A DNA stretch of 64,000 nucleotides from assembly GCA_017303835.1 (NCBI GenBank), contig JAFLBI010000001.1:2604001-2668000 (forward strand), given 5' to 3'. A model generated the notes under the pieces. That model ran no database searches. It was not told the DNA's origin and was given only the letters and a program-made list of their open reading frames with translations. Below are positions 16,765 to 25,152 of this stretch, piece after piece. Every line of letters begins with the position of its first letter. Position 1 is the stretch's first letter. Source of the stretch: Chitinophagales bacterium (GTDB lineage: Bacteria > Bacteroidota > Bacteroidia > Chitinophagales > Chitinophagaceae). The position numbers were made by a program, and so were the translations under genes.

Positions 16765-18132
16765 ATGCAGGAACAATTACAAGCCCTTAGAAACTATTTT
16801 GATACAGGTGCAACGCGTAGCTATGCTTTCCGTCTTCAACAATTACAAAAGCTGAAACAAGCCATCGAAGCACATGAGCAAGCTATTTACGATGCACTCT
16901 ACGCTGATTTAAAGAAATCAAAAGAAGAGTGTTGGGTAACAGAGAATGGTATTGTGTTAACGGAATTGCGTCACGCGATCAATGAGTTGAAAGCATGGAT
17001 GGAGCCGCAGCGTGTGCGCACTAACTTGTTGAACCTGCCTTCCAGCAGTCGCATTGTATCAGAGCCTTTGGGTGTTGTCTTGATTATTGCCCCATGGAAT
17101 TATCCTTTTCAATTATTGATTAATCCGCTAATTGGTGCAATTGCCGCTGGCAACTGTGTGGTATTGAAACCAAGTGAACATGCGCCTGCCACAGAAAAAG
17201 TGATGCAGCAAATCATAGAGTCTGTCTTCGATAAAAATTATATCTGCTATGTACAAGGCGATGGTGCCAAAGTAGTGCCTGAAATGATGCAGTCTTTTGC
17301 ATTTGATCATGTGTTCTACACAGGTAGTACCGCAGTAGGTAGAATCATTTATCAATTGGCCGCAGATAAACTCGTACCAGTTACATTAGAGTTGGGTGGT
17401 AAAAGTCCGGTGGTGGTGGAAGCTGATGCAGATATTGCTGTTACTGCCAGAAGAATTGCCGTAGCGAAATTTTCCAATGCCGGGCAAATGTGCGTGACAG
17501 CAGATTATGTGCTGGTGCATACATCCAAAAAGCAAGCACTGATCGAAGCGCTGAAAAAGACGATTCACGATTTCTTTGGTGATGATCCTAGCCAGAGTAG
17601 TAATTATGGCAAGATCATCAATGCAAGACAGTTTCAACGTATTCAACAATACTTGCAACAGGGTCGTGTATTGGTGGGCGGACAAACCCATACCGACAGC
17701 TTATACATCGCACCTACCTTAATGGATGAAGTATCATTGGATGCGCCAGTGATGCAAGAAGAAATCTTTGGTCCGGTATTGCCTATCATCAGCTTTGAAA
17801 CAAAAGAAGAAGCTTTGCAGATCATTGCGCGTAATAAGAATCCATTGGCTTTTTATGTGTTCACAGCATCAAAGGAAAATGAACAGTGGTGGATGGATCG
17901 AGTGTCTTTTGGTGGCGGTTGCGTTAATAACGTGGCATGGCATCTCACCAATCATCATCTGCCATTCGGCGGTCGCGGTTTCAGTGGAACTGGCGCGTAT
18001 CATGGCAAAGCCAGTTTTGATACGTTTAGTCACAAGAAGTCGGTGATGAAAACACCAACCTGGTTCGATCCTGCCATCAAGTATCCGCCACTCAATGGTA
18101 AACTCAAACTCTTTAAAATGGTGATTCGCTAA
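16765..18132 (+). CDS. Aldehyde dehydrogenase, ALDH3-like
   Basis: A 455-residue NAD(P)-dependent aldehyde dehydrogenase. The catalytic Glu209 lies in LELGGKSPVVV and the nucleophile Cys243 in NAGQMCVTADYVL; GSTAVGR (near residue 187) is the nucleotide-binding turn. The length and the PWNYPFQLLINPLIGA block match class-3 ALDHs, which oxidise medium-chain or aromatic aldehydes. Its TAA overlaps the ATG of the next gene by one base, so the two are translationally coupled. Confidence 0.9.
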   Translation: MQEQLQALRNYFDTGATRSYAFRLQQLQKLKQAIEAHEQAIYDALYADLKKSKEECWVTENGIVLTELRHAINELKAWMEPQRVRTNLLNLPSSSRIVSEPLGVVLIIAPWNYPFQLLINPLIGAIAAGNCVVLKPSEHAPATEKVMQQIIESVFDKNYICYVQGDGAKVVPEMMQSFAFDHVFYTGSTAVGRIIYQLAADKLVPVTLELGGKSPVVVEADADIAVTARRIAVAKFSNAGQMCVTADYVLVHTSKKQALIEALKKTIHDFFGDDPSQSSNYGKIINARQFQRIQQYLQQGRVLVGGQTHTDSLYIAPTLMDEVSLDAPVMQEEIFGPVLPIISFETKEEALQIIARNKNPLAFYVFTASKENEQWWMDRVSFGGGCVNNVAWHLTNHHLPFGGRGFSGTGAYHGKASFDTFSHKKSVMKTPTWFDPAIKYPPLNGKLKLFKMVIR

Positions 18133-18788
18133 TGCGTACCAAACTATTCATCGGGCTGGTTGTCATTATAGTGTTACTCACAATAGTGAAACAAAAGGAT
18201 ATGACCTGGAGACAATCATTGATGAAATCGTTTTACAGCTTAATCATGCTGCCGGGAAAGTTATTCGGCAGTAAAGCAGCTGTTCAGTTAAATACGCATG
18301 ACCAATTACCAAAATCATCAGTTTTTGCATTGAGCACAACCGGGATCAATGGACAACCATTAAACTTGGCCGATTATCAGGGCAAATATTTACTCTTGGT
18401 GAATACGGCCAGTGATTGTGGTTATACAGGTCAGTATAGCGAATTGGAGACATTGTATCGTCAGTACAAGGATAAGCTGGTCGTGATCGGCTTTCCCGCC
18501 AATGATTTTAAAGATCAAGAAAAAGGGAGCAACAAGGATATCGCTGCATTCTGTCAAAAAAACTATGGAGTCAGCTTCCCTTTAGCGGAAAAAGCTTCAG
18601 TGGTGAAGGGCGCATCCCAACAACCCATTTATCAGTGGCTTACCAATCCTGCGCAGAATGGTTGGTGCAGTCAGGCCCCCGTTTGGAACTTCAGTAAGTA
18701 TTTGATTGCTCCTGATGGAAAACTCATTGGCTTTTTTGCACAAACTGTTTCACCATTAGATAAAAGTCTGCTAGAGCAAATCCGATAA
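18132..18788 (+). CDS. Membrane-anchored glutathione-peroxidase-like protein
   Basis: A 218-residue thioredoxin-fold peroxidase. A hydrophobic N-terminus (residues 4-19) suggests a membrane anchor or signal, and the GPx domain starts near residue 62. The peroxidatic Cys96 sits in NTASDCGYTGQYSELE. The GFPxNxF block reads GFPANDF, with Asp125 where many family members have the tetrad Gln. The Trp/Asn block WNFSKYLIAPDG is present. Bacterial homologues usually use thioredoxin. Coupling to an ALDH suggests a role in lipid-peroxide and aldehyde detoxification (inference). Confidence 0.83.
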   Translation: MRTKLFIGLVVIIVLLTIVKQKDMTWRQSLMKSFYSLIMLPGKLFGSKAAVQLNTHDQLPKSSVFALSTTGINGQPLNLADYQGKYLLLVNTASDCGYTGQYSELETLYRQYKDKLVVIGFPANDFKDQEKGSNKDIAAFCQKNYGVSFPLAEKASVVKGASQQPIYQWLTNPAQNGWCSQAPVWNFSKYLIAPDGKLIGFFAQTVSPLDKSLLEQIR

Positions 18789-18826
18789 TCATTTTTATTG
18801 CAGCTGATAAATTAGTAGTTTACCAT

Positions 18827-19540
18827 ATGCTTGGTATTCTCGTACAGCTGATACTCTCCTGGATCATCCTGCATTTTCTTGCGAAAGCAAGTCTGCAAGT
18901 ATTGGGCTATCGCATCACCAGTGCTGTTTTTCAACTTTGTGTGGGTTTGTTTCTTTTTACGATGCTTGCAGCATTGCTTGGCTATGCTTTGCGCTGGTGG
19001 TTTGGTGAGCGATGGGGCATGAATCCGGATTTTTCTCTGATGCTCTTAGTGAATGGTATCTGGTGGAACATCAAGTCTGTCTTGTTTGAAGAATTAATAT
19101 TCCGCGGTGCTTTGTTTTATCTACTGATTCAATGGCTGGGTGCAAAAAAAGCTTTGTGGCTATCAGCTGCTGCTTTCGGTGTGTATCATTGGTTCTCTTA
19201 TGAAATACTTGGCCAGCTCATACCTATGCTGGTTATCTTTTTGCTGACTGCTACAGCCGGATTGGTGTATGGCTATGCGTACTTAAAAACTGCTACACTC
19301 TATGCACCCATCGCCATGCATTTTGCCTGGAACTTCACCAATAATTTTCTATTCTCTGGCGGACAAATCGGTAAAGGCATTTTCGTGCCACTACCTACCG
19401 ATGCAGTGCAGGTAGGCTATATTGCTTTTGTATTGGTGCAATACCTGCCATTGGTGCTATTCTTTGTTGGCAATTACTTTTTGTTGAAACGCTTTGGGAA
19501 AGTGTATGTCGACAAAACGCATCAAGCCCCACAGCTATAA
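18827..19540 (+). CDS. CPBP family intramembrane metalloprotease
   Basis: A 237-residue multi-pass membrane protein (about six hydrophobic segments). The ABI/CAAX-protease signature is complete: FEELIFRG (Glu88, Glu89, Arg93), the AFGVYHW His block and MHFAWNFTNNF. Members act as prenyl-protein or bacteriocin-immunity-type proteases; the substrate is unknown. Its 3' end overlaps that of dusB (opposite strand) by 19 bases. A second CPBP gene lies just beyond dusB. Confidence 0.87.
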   Translation: MLGILVQLILSWIILHFLAKASLQVLGYRITSAVFQLCVGLFLFTMLAALLGYALRWWFGERWGMNPDFSLMLLVNGIWWNIKSVLFEELIFRGALFYLLIQWLGAKKALWLSAAAFGVYHWFSYEILGQLIPMLVIFLLTATAGLVYGYAYLKTATLYAPIAMHFAWNFTNNFLFSGGQIGKGIFVPLPTDAVQVGYIAFVLVQYLPLVLFFVGNYFLLKRFGKVYVDKTHQAPQL

Positions 19541-20559
19541 GCCATGGCATCCATATCAATCTTTCTACGCTCAAACTGATAGCCGGTATAGGCTTTGATA
19601 ACTGTGTCCAACACTTCGTTCAGCTCTGGCAAGGTTTTCAGCTGACACAGTTGTAATCTATATTCTTTGATATTGGGTAAGCCTTTCAAGTAGTTGGCAT
19701 AATGTCTGCGCATTTCCAAAATACCTAGTATCTCACCCTTCCACTGAACAGAGCCACTCAAGTGTTTACGGATTACTTCCACACGTTGTTCAATGGTAGG
19801 CGGTGGTAAGTGTTCACCTGTTTTCAGAAAATATTTGATCTCGTTAAAGATCCATGGGTAACCAATGGCTGCTCTGCCAATCATGATACCATCTACACCA
19901 TATCGGTTTTTGTATTCCAGTGCTTTCTCCGGTGAATCAATATCGCCATTACCGAAGATGGGTATCTGGATGCGTGGATTGTTTTTGATCTTACCAATCA
20001 GTGTCCAGTCTGCATGACCTTTGTACAATTGTGCTCTTGTGCGTCCATGAATAGATAATGCTTTGATGCCTACCTCTTGCAAGCGTTCTGCAACTGTTTC
20101 AATATTCTTGCTTTGATCATCCCAACCCAAACGAGTTTTTACGGTAACAGGTAAGTTGGTAGATCGCACACAAGCAGCAGTGAGGCGTTCCATTAAATCA
20201 ATATCCTTCAGCACAGCAGCACCTGCACCTTTGGTGACGACTTTTTTAACCGGACAGCCAAAATTGATGTCGAGCAAATCCGGATTCACAGTTTCTACAA
20301 TACGGGCACTCATGGCCATGGCTTCCTCGTCGCCGCCAAAGATTTGAATACCTACGGGGCGCTCTTCTTCAAAAATATCCAGCTTCTGACGGCTCTTGAT
20401 GGCATCACGAATCAATCCCTCACTACTGATAAACTCAGTATACATGAGGTCGGCACCATTGTCCTTGCACACCGCACGAAAGGGCGGATCGCTCACATCC
20501 TCCATGGGCGCCAGCAACAAGGGAAAATCCGGTAATTCAATGTTTCCGATTCGAACCAT
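19522..20559 (-). CDS. dusB: tRNA-dihydrouridine synthase
   Basis: A 345-residue FMN enzyme that reduces uridine in tRNA. Characteristic blocks are LLAPMEDVSDPPFRAVCKD, INFGCPVKKVVTKGAGAAVL with the catalytic Cys, KTRLGWDD, LSIHGRTRAQLYKGHADW, IFGNGDI and MIGRAAIGYPWIF. The open frame extends upstream to 20631, but the ATG at 20559 (MVRIGNIEL) fits the family start and avoids overlap with the divergent CPBP gene. Confidence 0.93.
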   Translation of the reverse strand: MVRIGNIELPDFPLLLAPMEDVSDPPFRAVCKDNGADLMYTEFISSEGLIRDAIKSRQKLDIFEEERPVGIQIFGGDEEAMAMSARIVETVNPDLLDINFGCPVKKVVTKGAGAAVLKDIDLMERLTAACVRSTNLPVTVKTRLGWDDQSKNIETVAERLQEVGIKALSIHGRTRAQLYKGHADWTLIGKIKNNPRIQIPIFGNGDIDSPEKALEYKNRYGVDGIMIGRAAIGYPWIFNEIKYFLKTGEHLPPPTIEQRVEVIRKHLSGSVQWKGEILGILEMRRHYANYLKGLPNIKEYRLQLCQLKTLPELNEVLDTVIKAYTGYQFERRKIDMDAMAYSCGA

Positions 20560-20619
20560 ACAAAAAATAAATGCAGCTGTGGGCTGCATTTGCAAATGTA
20601 CGTGCTTATTTTCGGTTCT

Positions 20620-21534
20620 ATGAAAGCACAAATCAGGCTAAACTGGCCCGCACAAGTTGCAGTATTACTGGGTGTTGTGGGTGTCTGTATGATCTTGGGT
20701 GCATTTGGCATGCAGGCATTGGCTAGCGCCATGGATGTGCGTATTGAGAATGGAAGTATTGACGGTACTGGCAGGCAATTGGGCATACTCAACAGTGTTG
20801 GCTCATTTTTGATTATCTGTTTACCTGCCTTGATTTTTGCCATGGTGGTTTCCAATAAACCGATGCAACACCTTGGTTTTAATGGCGTGATGGGCAGTCG
20901 CCAAATATTATTGGTGTTATTTATTAGTGCAGCAGCAGTGGCTTTGAGTGGTGCTTTGGCAGAAGTGATGGAATATATTCAGCTTCCTGCATCGCTTAAA
21001 AAAATGGCAGACGCCATGGAGGAAAGTTATAAGCGAGAAGTGTTGAAGATTGCGACCATTAAAAATGTAGGGGATTATCTCTTTGCTTTGCTGGTGATCG
21101 CTTTGCTGCCAGCACTCTTTGAAGAAATTTTATTTAGAGGTGCAGTACAACAAACAGCAGTTGGTTTAACGCGCAATGCGTTTGCGGGCATTTTGATTAC
21201 GTCCATCTTGTTCAGTGCGATCCATTTTTCAGTGATGGGCTTTCTATCTCGAACAGCGCTTGGTTTATTGCTTGGGTATGTATTTTATTACAGCAAAAAT
21301 CTTTGGCTAAGTATCTTGATGCACTTCATCAATAATGCTTTTGTGATTACTGCACTATTTGTGGCACAACAGAAGGGGCGTAAGATTGAAGATGCAATTG
21401 ATGAGTCCATGCCTGTATGGTTTGGATTGATTGCTTTAGCAGCAATCGTTTGGTTGATGATGAATTTTCGTAAAGCATCTGATGAAGTGCAGACAGCACA
21501 CCAGCATGATACACAGGAAACTTTGCTAGGATGA
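20620..21534 (+). CDS. CPBP family intramembrane metalloprotease, second copy
   Basis: A 304-residue membrane protein with about eight hydrophobic segments. The signature LFEEILFRGAVQQ is followed by the His block SILFSAIHFSVMGFL and LMHFINNAFV. It is longer than the copy at 18827 and not closely similar outside the motifs. The ATG at 20620 is chosen; an ATG at 20596 would add eight residues. It overlaps the next gene by 4 bases (ATGA). Confidence 0.87.
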   Translation: MKAQIRLNWPAQVAVLLGVVGVCMILGAFGMQALASAMDVRIENGSIDGTGRQLGILNSVGSFLIICLPALIFAMVVSNKPMQHLGFNGVMGSRQILLVLFISAAAVALSGALAEVMEYIQLPASLKKMADAMEESYKREVLKIATIKNVGDYLFALLVIALLPALFEEILFRGAVQQTAVGLTRNAFAGILITSILFSAIHFSVMGFLSRTALGLLLGYVFYYSKNLWLSILMHFINNAFVITALFVAQQKGRKIEDAIDESMPVWFGLIALAAIVWLMMNFRKASDEVQTAHQHDTQETLLG

Positions 21535-21737
21535 GTCAATGGTTGAAAATATACGCTACCCGAAATCCTGCAGAAGCCAGTATTGTGCAGGGTTTGCTCA
21601 GTGAGAATGAGATTCCGGTGCAGATTATGAATAAGATGGATAATAGTTACCTCAATTTTGGTGATATTGAAGTATATGTACCATCGCATCTGAAAGATGT
21701 GGCGCGTGAATTATTGAATCAAGCTTTATTAAACTAA
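21531..21737 (+). CDS. DUF2007 domain-containing protein
   Basis: A 68-residue soluble protein whose whole length fits the DUF2007 'putative signal transducing protein' fold: LKIYATRNPAEASIVQGLLS, NEIPVQIMNK and GDIEVYVPSHLKDVARELL. Members resemble PII-like small ferredoxin-fold domains, and their function is unknown. It starts inside the stop of the CPBP gene and ends 2 bases before cdsA, so it belongs to this operon. Confidence 0.85.
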   Translation: MSQWLKIYATRNPAEASIVQGLLSENEIPVQIMNKMDNSYLNFGDIEVYVPSHLKDVARELLNQALLN

Positions 21738-21739
21738 GC

Positions 21740-22618
21740 ATGGCATTAAATCTACAAACCCTTAAAATAAGAAGCTTAACAGCTGTTGTCTTTGTGGTGG
21801 TGATGCTGGGTGGGTTGCTCACCAATCAGTGGACTTTATTCGCTTTGTTCAGTTTGGTGCATTTCGGTGCTTGGCAGGAATACCAAAAGATTGTGGCAAA
21901 GATTGATCCTGATTATGCAGGTATTCATGAATTACACAAGTACGGTGTAATGCTGGCAGGTTGGGGATTGATGCTCTGGTTGATGAATGAAAATTATCAG
22001 CTTACGGAAACCATCTATTTACATGAAATTGGCTGGTGGTTGTGTTTGCTGATGGTGGTGGTGTTGCCGCTGGTAGAAATCCTATTCAATAAAAAGCTGC
22101 AACTCAAGTTGATTGCTCATTCTTTTTTCGGGTTGATTTATTTGTCTTTAAGTCTTGCTTTGCTAATGAATCTGGTTGGTCGCAAGTACACCATCCAGGA
22201 GCCGGGTATGGATTATTTCGCTTTCTTTCCTTTATTCATCATTGGTTGTATGTGGGTGAATGATACGATGGCTTACTTCGTTGGCTCCATGATTGGTAAA
22301 ACGCCATTATCACCTATCTCTCCTAAGAAAACCTGGGAAGGCACGATTGGGGGCATTGTATTAACGGGAGGAGTTGCTTATTTGGTGATCGGTATGCTGC
22401 TCCATTGGCAAACGCATCAGTTTACCATGGCTTTATTGGCCGTTGTCGCAGCTATTGTGGGTACATTGGGCGATTTGCTGGAGAGTAAACTGAAAAGATT
22501 GGCCAATATCAAGGATAGCGGCAGCATTATGCCCGGCCATGGTGGCTTTTTAGATCGTTTCGACTCCTTATTGCTGGCTGCACCTGCTATCTGGCTGGTT
22601 GTGTATTGGCTGTTCTGA
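21740..22618 (+). CDS. cdsA: Phosphatidate cytidylyltransferase
   Basis: A 292-residue integral membrane enzyme that makes CDP-diacylglycerol. It has about seven hydrophobic segments and the C-terminal CDS signature SKLKRLANIKDSGSIMPGHG followed by GFLDRFDSLL. Upstream are NDTMAYFVGSMIGKTP and SPISPKKTWEGTIGG, also typical. Together with psd downstream it supplies the phosphatidylethanolamine pathway. Confidence 0.94.
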   Translation: MALNLQTLKIRSLTAVVFVVVMLGGLLTNQWTLFALFSLVHFGAWQEYQKIVAKIDPDYAGIHELHKYGVMLAGWGLMLWLMNENYQLTETIYLHEIGWWLCLLMVVVLPLVEILFNKKLQLKLIAHSFFGLIYLSLSLALLMNLVGRKYTIQEPGMDYFAFFPLFIIGCMWVNDTMAYFVGSMIGKTPLSPISPKKTWEGTIGGIVLTGGVAYLVIGMLLHWQTHQFTMALLAVVAAIVGTLGDLLESKLKRLANIKDSGSIMPGHGGFLDRFDSLLLAAPAIWLVVYWLF

Positions 22619-22659
22619 GCTAGGCGCAGATACGTATATTTGCCGCTCAAATTCTACTA

Positions 22660-23316
22660 ATGACTATTCATCGGGAAGGCTATACTTCCATCGCCATTGC
22701 TGCACTGATTTTCGGTATTATCAACCTAACGGCTTATGCTTTTATCAGTGAATCGCTGGCATGGTTAACGATTTCTATTTTCGTCTTGACATTAGCACTA
22801 TTCTTATTTATCGTCTCTTTCTTCCGTATTCCCAACAGAACACTTACCGTTAATGACAACCAGATTGTTTGTCCGGCAGACGGTAAAGTGGTGGTGATTG
22901 AAGAAGTGGTGGATGAGGAATATTTCAAGGATAAACGTATTCAGCTCAGTGTGTTCATGAGTCCGGCTAACGTTCACGTCAACCGTAATCCAGTGAGTGG
23001 TGAAGTGGTGTACAACCAATACCACAAGGGCAAATACTTGGTGGCCTGGCATCCAAAATCATCCACTGAGAATGAACGCTGGTCTGTGGTGTTGAAGCAT
23101 GCGAAAGGGGATATTCTGGTGAAGCAGATTGCCGGTGCACTGGCCAAGCGAATTTGTAATTATACCAAGGTTGGTCAACAGGTAAAACAGACCGATGAAT
23201 ACGGATTCATCAAGTTTGGCAGTCGGGTGGACCTATTATTGCCTGTAGGTACCAAAGTGCATGTACAGCTGAATGAGGTGGTAAAGGGTGGGGTAACCGT
23301 ATTGGCCAGCTGGTAA
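22660..23316 (+). CDS. psd: Phosphatidylserine decarboxylase family protein
   Basis: A 218-residue pyruvoyl-dependent decarboxylase of the short type. Two hydrophobic helices (residues 12-50) are followed by VCPADGKVVVIEEV, the SVFMSPANVHVNRNPVSGEV block, and the processing region FIKFGSRVDLLLPVGTKV. In this region the Gly-Ser bond is where self-cleavage would create the pyruvoyl group. It makes phosphatidylethanolamine at the inner membrane and lies 41 bases after cdsA. Confidence 0.92.
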   Translation: MTIHREGYTSIAIAALIFGIINLTAYAFISESLAWLTISIFVLTLALFLFIVSFFRIPNRTLTVNDNQIVCPADGKVVVIEEVVDEEYFKDKRIQLSVFMSPANVHVNRNPVSGEVVYNQYHKGKYLVAWHPKSSTENERWSVVLKHAKGDILVKQIAGALAKRICNYTKVGQQVKQTDEYGFIKFGSRVDLLLPVGTKVHVQLNEVVKGGVTVLASW

Positions 23317-23355
23317 TTTTAACAAAAAACGGTACTAAGAACTGACCGGATCAGG

Positions 23356-23363
23356 TATATTTG
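23356..23363 (+). promoter_or_regulatory. -7 box of the Lys/Cys-rich exported peptide gene
   Basis: TATATTTG is a perfect TAnnTTTG, 24 bases before the ATG. No TTTG was found at -33 distance. Confidence 0.4.
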
Positions 23364-23387
23364 ATAACGCTTAAAAACAAATAACAT

Positions 23388-23585
23388 ATGAAAAAAGTAT
23401 TGGTACTCGCAACAGCTGCTTTACTGACCACAGGTATGGCTTTTGCTCATGGCAAAGAGTGTGGTAAGGGTAAAGAGTGCTGCAAGAAAGAAATGAAAGA
23501 AAAAGGCAAGGAGTGCTGCAAGAAAGAAGAGAAGAAGGAAGACAAGAAAGAAACTAAGACAACCAAGCCTGCTACAAAAGCTTAA
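23388..23585 (+). CDS. Small Lys/Cys-rich exported protein with internal duplication
   Basis: 65 residues, not assigned to a family. The signal peptide MKKVLVLATAALLTTGMAFA is cleaved before HGKECGKGKECCKK. The mature part is about 45 residues with five cysteines, one His and very many Lys/Glu. The unit KGKECCKKE occurs twice, 12 residues apart, and at DNA level an 18-base string starting at 23475 recurs exactly at 23511. The CC pairs and terminal His suggest metal binding in the periplasm (inference). It has its own -7 box and terminator. Confidence 0.72.
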   Translation: MKKVLVLATAALLTTGMAFAHGKECGKGKECCKKEMKEKGKECCKKEEKKEDKKETKTTKPATKA

Positions 23586-23587
23586 TC

Positions 23588-23615
23588 AAAAACCCTCTCA
23601 AACGAGAGGGTTTTT
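23588..23615. terminator. Bidirectional terminator
   Basis: AAAAACCCTCTC (23588-23599) pairs perfectly with GAGAGGGTTTTT (23604-23615) around AAAC. T/A tracts on both sides serve the peptide gene (+) and the HAD gene (-). Confidence 0.9.
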
Positions 23616-23618
23616 CTT

Positions 23619-24314
23619 TTATAAAATGTTTTCCAGTTCTTTCAGGTGATGAATCACATAAGTGGATGGGATGTATGGATCTGCATTCACATGGTTCACG
23701 AAAATGGTATCCATACCTGCATTATTACCACCTTGAATATCGGCTTCCAGATTATCACCAATCATGATGCTTTCTGCTAATTGTGCACCTGACTTTTGTA
23801 GTGCGTATTCAAAAATTGCTACATCTGGTTTGATGCTGTTGCTGGCTTCAGAAGTGATCACTTCATCAAAAAAATCAGTAAGGCCTGAATATTTCAGTTT
23901 TCTATGTTGCACTGATTCAAAGCCATTGGTGATGAGGTGCAGCACATAGCCTTTGTTTTTCAAATAAGTCAGAATCTCTATCGTGTAAGGAAACAAGTGC
24001 TGCTTGGTAGGTAGCAGTTCCAGAAATTGCGCTGCCAGTCCGCGGGCCAATGTTTCATCTGCTATTTTATAATCCAGCAAAGCCAGCCACATCCTTTTCC
24101 ATCGCAATTCTTCCTGTTTGATAAAGCCCTTGGTATAGCGATCCCATAGTCTTTCATTATGATAGCTATAGCGTTCAAAGAAAGCATCAAAATCTGTAAT
24201 GCCTCTGTCTATGAGTTGATTGCTGTGGTATAAATCCTGCAGGGTGGCTTTGGCATTGGTTTCAAAATCCCACAGGGTATGATCAAGATCAAAAAAGATA
24301 TGTTTATAAGGCAT
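23619..24314 (-). CDS. HAD-family hydrolase, YjjG-type noncanonical pyrimidine nucleotidase
   Basis: A 231-residue haloacid-dehalogenase phosphatase. Motif I is FFDLDHTLWDFE (Asp9, Asp11). Motif II is the LITNG stretch, motif III a Lys in SNSIKPDVAIFEYAL, and motif IV MIGDNLEADIQGG. The W after DHTL and the overall length match YjjG, which removes phosphate from unusual dUMP-like nucleotides. The frame is open to 24458, but MPYKHIFFDLD at 24314 is the family start. Confidence 0.87.
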   Translation of the reverse strand: MPYKHIFFDLDHTLWDFETNAKATLQDLYHSNQLIDRGITDFDAFFERYSYHNERLWDRYTKGFIKQEELRWKRMWLALLDYKIADETLARGLAAQFLELLPTKQHLFPYTIEILTYLKNKGYVLHLITNGFESVQHRKLKYSGLTDFFDEVITSEASNSIKPDVAIFEYALQKSGAQLAESIMIGDNLEADIQGGNNAGMDTIFVNHVNADPYIPSTYVIHHLKELENIL

Positions 24315-24383
24315 GCTGCAAGGTAAACCGAACCATGCAGAAACCTGCCGAAAAACAGCGTACTTCGCATAAAAGTTTTTGTT

Positions 24384-25082
24384 ATGCAGGTAGTGATTAC
24401 AGGAGCGTCTAAAGGTTTGGGTAAAGCTATTGCGGAGGCTTTCGCGAAAGAGGGACATACACTATTTCTCTGTAGTCGCAACCATGCAGCTTTGTACAAA
24501 ACCATGGAAGAGCTGATGGCAGCCTGGCCTTATGCACAATACAAAGCACGACCTGCAGATATGGCCGATGCGACAGAAGTGCAAGCATTTGCTGATTGGG
24601 TTTTGGAACATGGTGTACCTGATATTATTGTCAACAATGCCGGTCAGTTTGTGCCTGGCAGTGTACATAATGAGCCAGCAGGTGCTTTGGAACAAATGCT
24701 GCAGGTGAATCTCTTTAGCGCTTACTATTTGACACGTGCTTTGTTACCAAAAATGATGGAAGCCAAGCGCGGTCATATTTTCAATATCTGTTCCATCGCA
24801 TCACTGCAGGCTTATCCTAACGGTGGTGCATACAGTATCAGCAAGTTTGCCTTATCAGGTTTCTCTAAAAATCTGCGTGAGGAAATGAAGCCGCATGGTA
24901 TTAAAGTAACGGGTGTATATCCTGGTGCAGCTTATACTGATTCCTGGAGTGGTTCAGGCGTAGACCCTCAACGTATTATGGAAGCTAATGATGTAGCGCA
25001 GATGGTCTATGCAGCAGCGCAATTATCACCTCAGGCTTGTGTGGAGGATATCGTTTTGCGTCCCCAGCTGGGCGATCTCTGA
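24384..25082 (+). CDS. SDR family oxidoreductase
   Basis: A 232-residue classical short-chain dehydrogenase. The cofactor motif TGASKGLGKAIAEAF is at residues 6-20, NNAG at about residue 88, and the catalytic Ser-Tyr-Lys is in SIASLQAYPNGGAYSISKFA. CSRN after the second strand suggests NADP(H) use. The substrate is unknown. It is divergent from the HAD gene with a 69-base gap. Confidence 0.88.
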   Translation: MQVVITGASKGLGKAIAEAFAKEGHTLFLCSRNHAALYKTMEELMAAWPYAQYKARPADMADATEVQAFADWVLEHGVPDIIVNNAGQFVPGSVHNEPAGALEQMLQVNLFSAYYLTRALLPKMMEAKRGHIFNICSIASLQAYPNGGAYSISKFALSGFSKNLREEMKPHGIKVTGVYPGAAYTDSWSGSGVDPQRIMEANDVAQMVYAAAQLSPQACVEDIVLRPQLGDL

Positions 25083-25152
25083 TAAACCTTTTGGTGATAA
25101 ACAACCCAGCTTTCACAACTTGTCTTTAAGCCGACAGTAGTATTTTCACGAT

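Noticed and set aside
19522-19540. Overlap of CPBP and dusB 3' ends as a possible frameshift or misassembly
   Set aside because: Both reading frames are intact to family-typical ends; short convergent overlaps recur in this window (25664/27143, 56551/57713, 29609/32198).
23475-23528. Short tandem repeat in the Lys/Cys peptide gene as CRISPR-like or VNTR
   Set aside because: Only two units, in frame and inside a coding sequence with signal peptide; no spacers.
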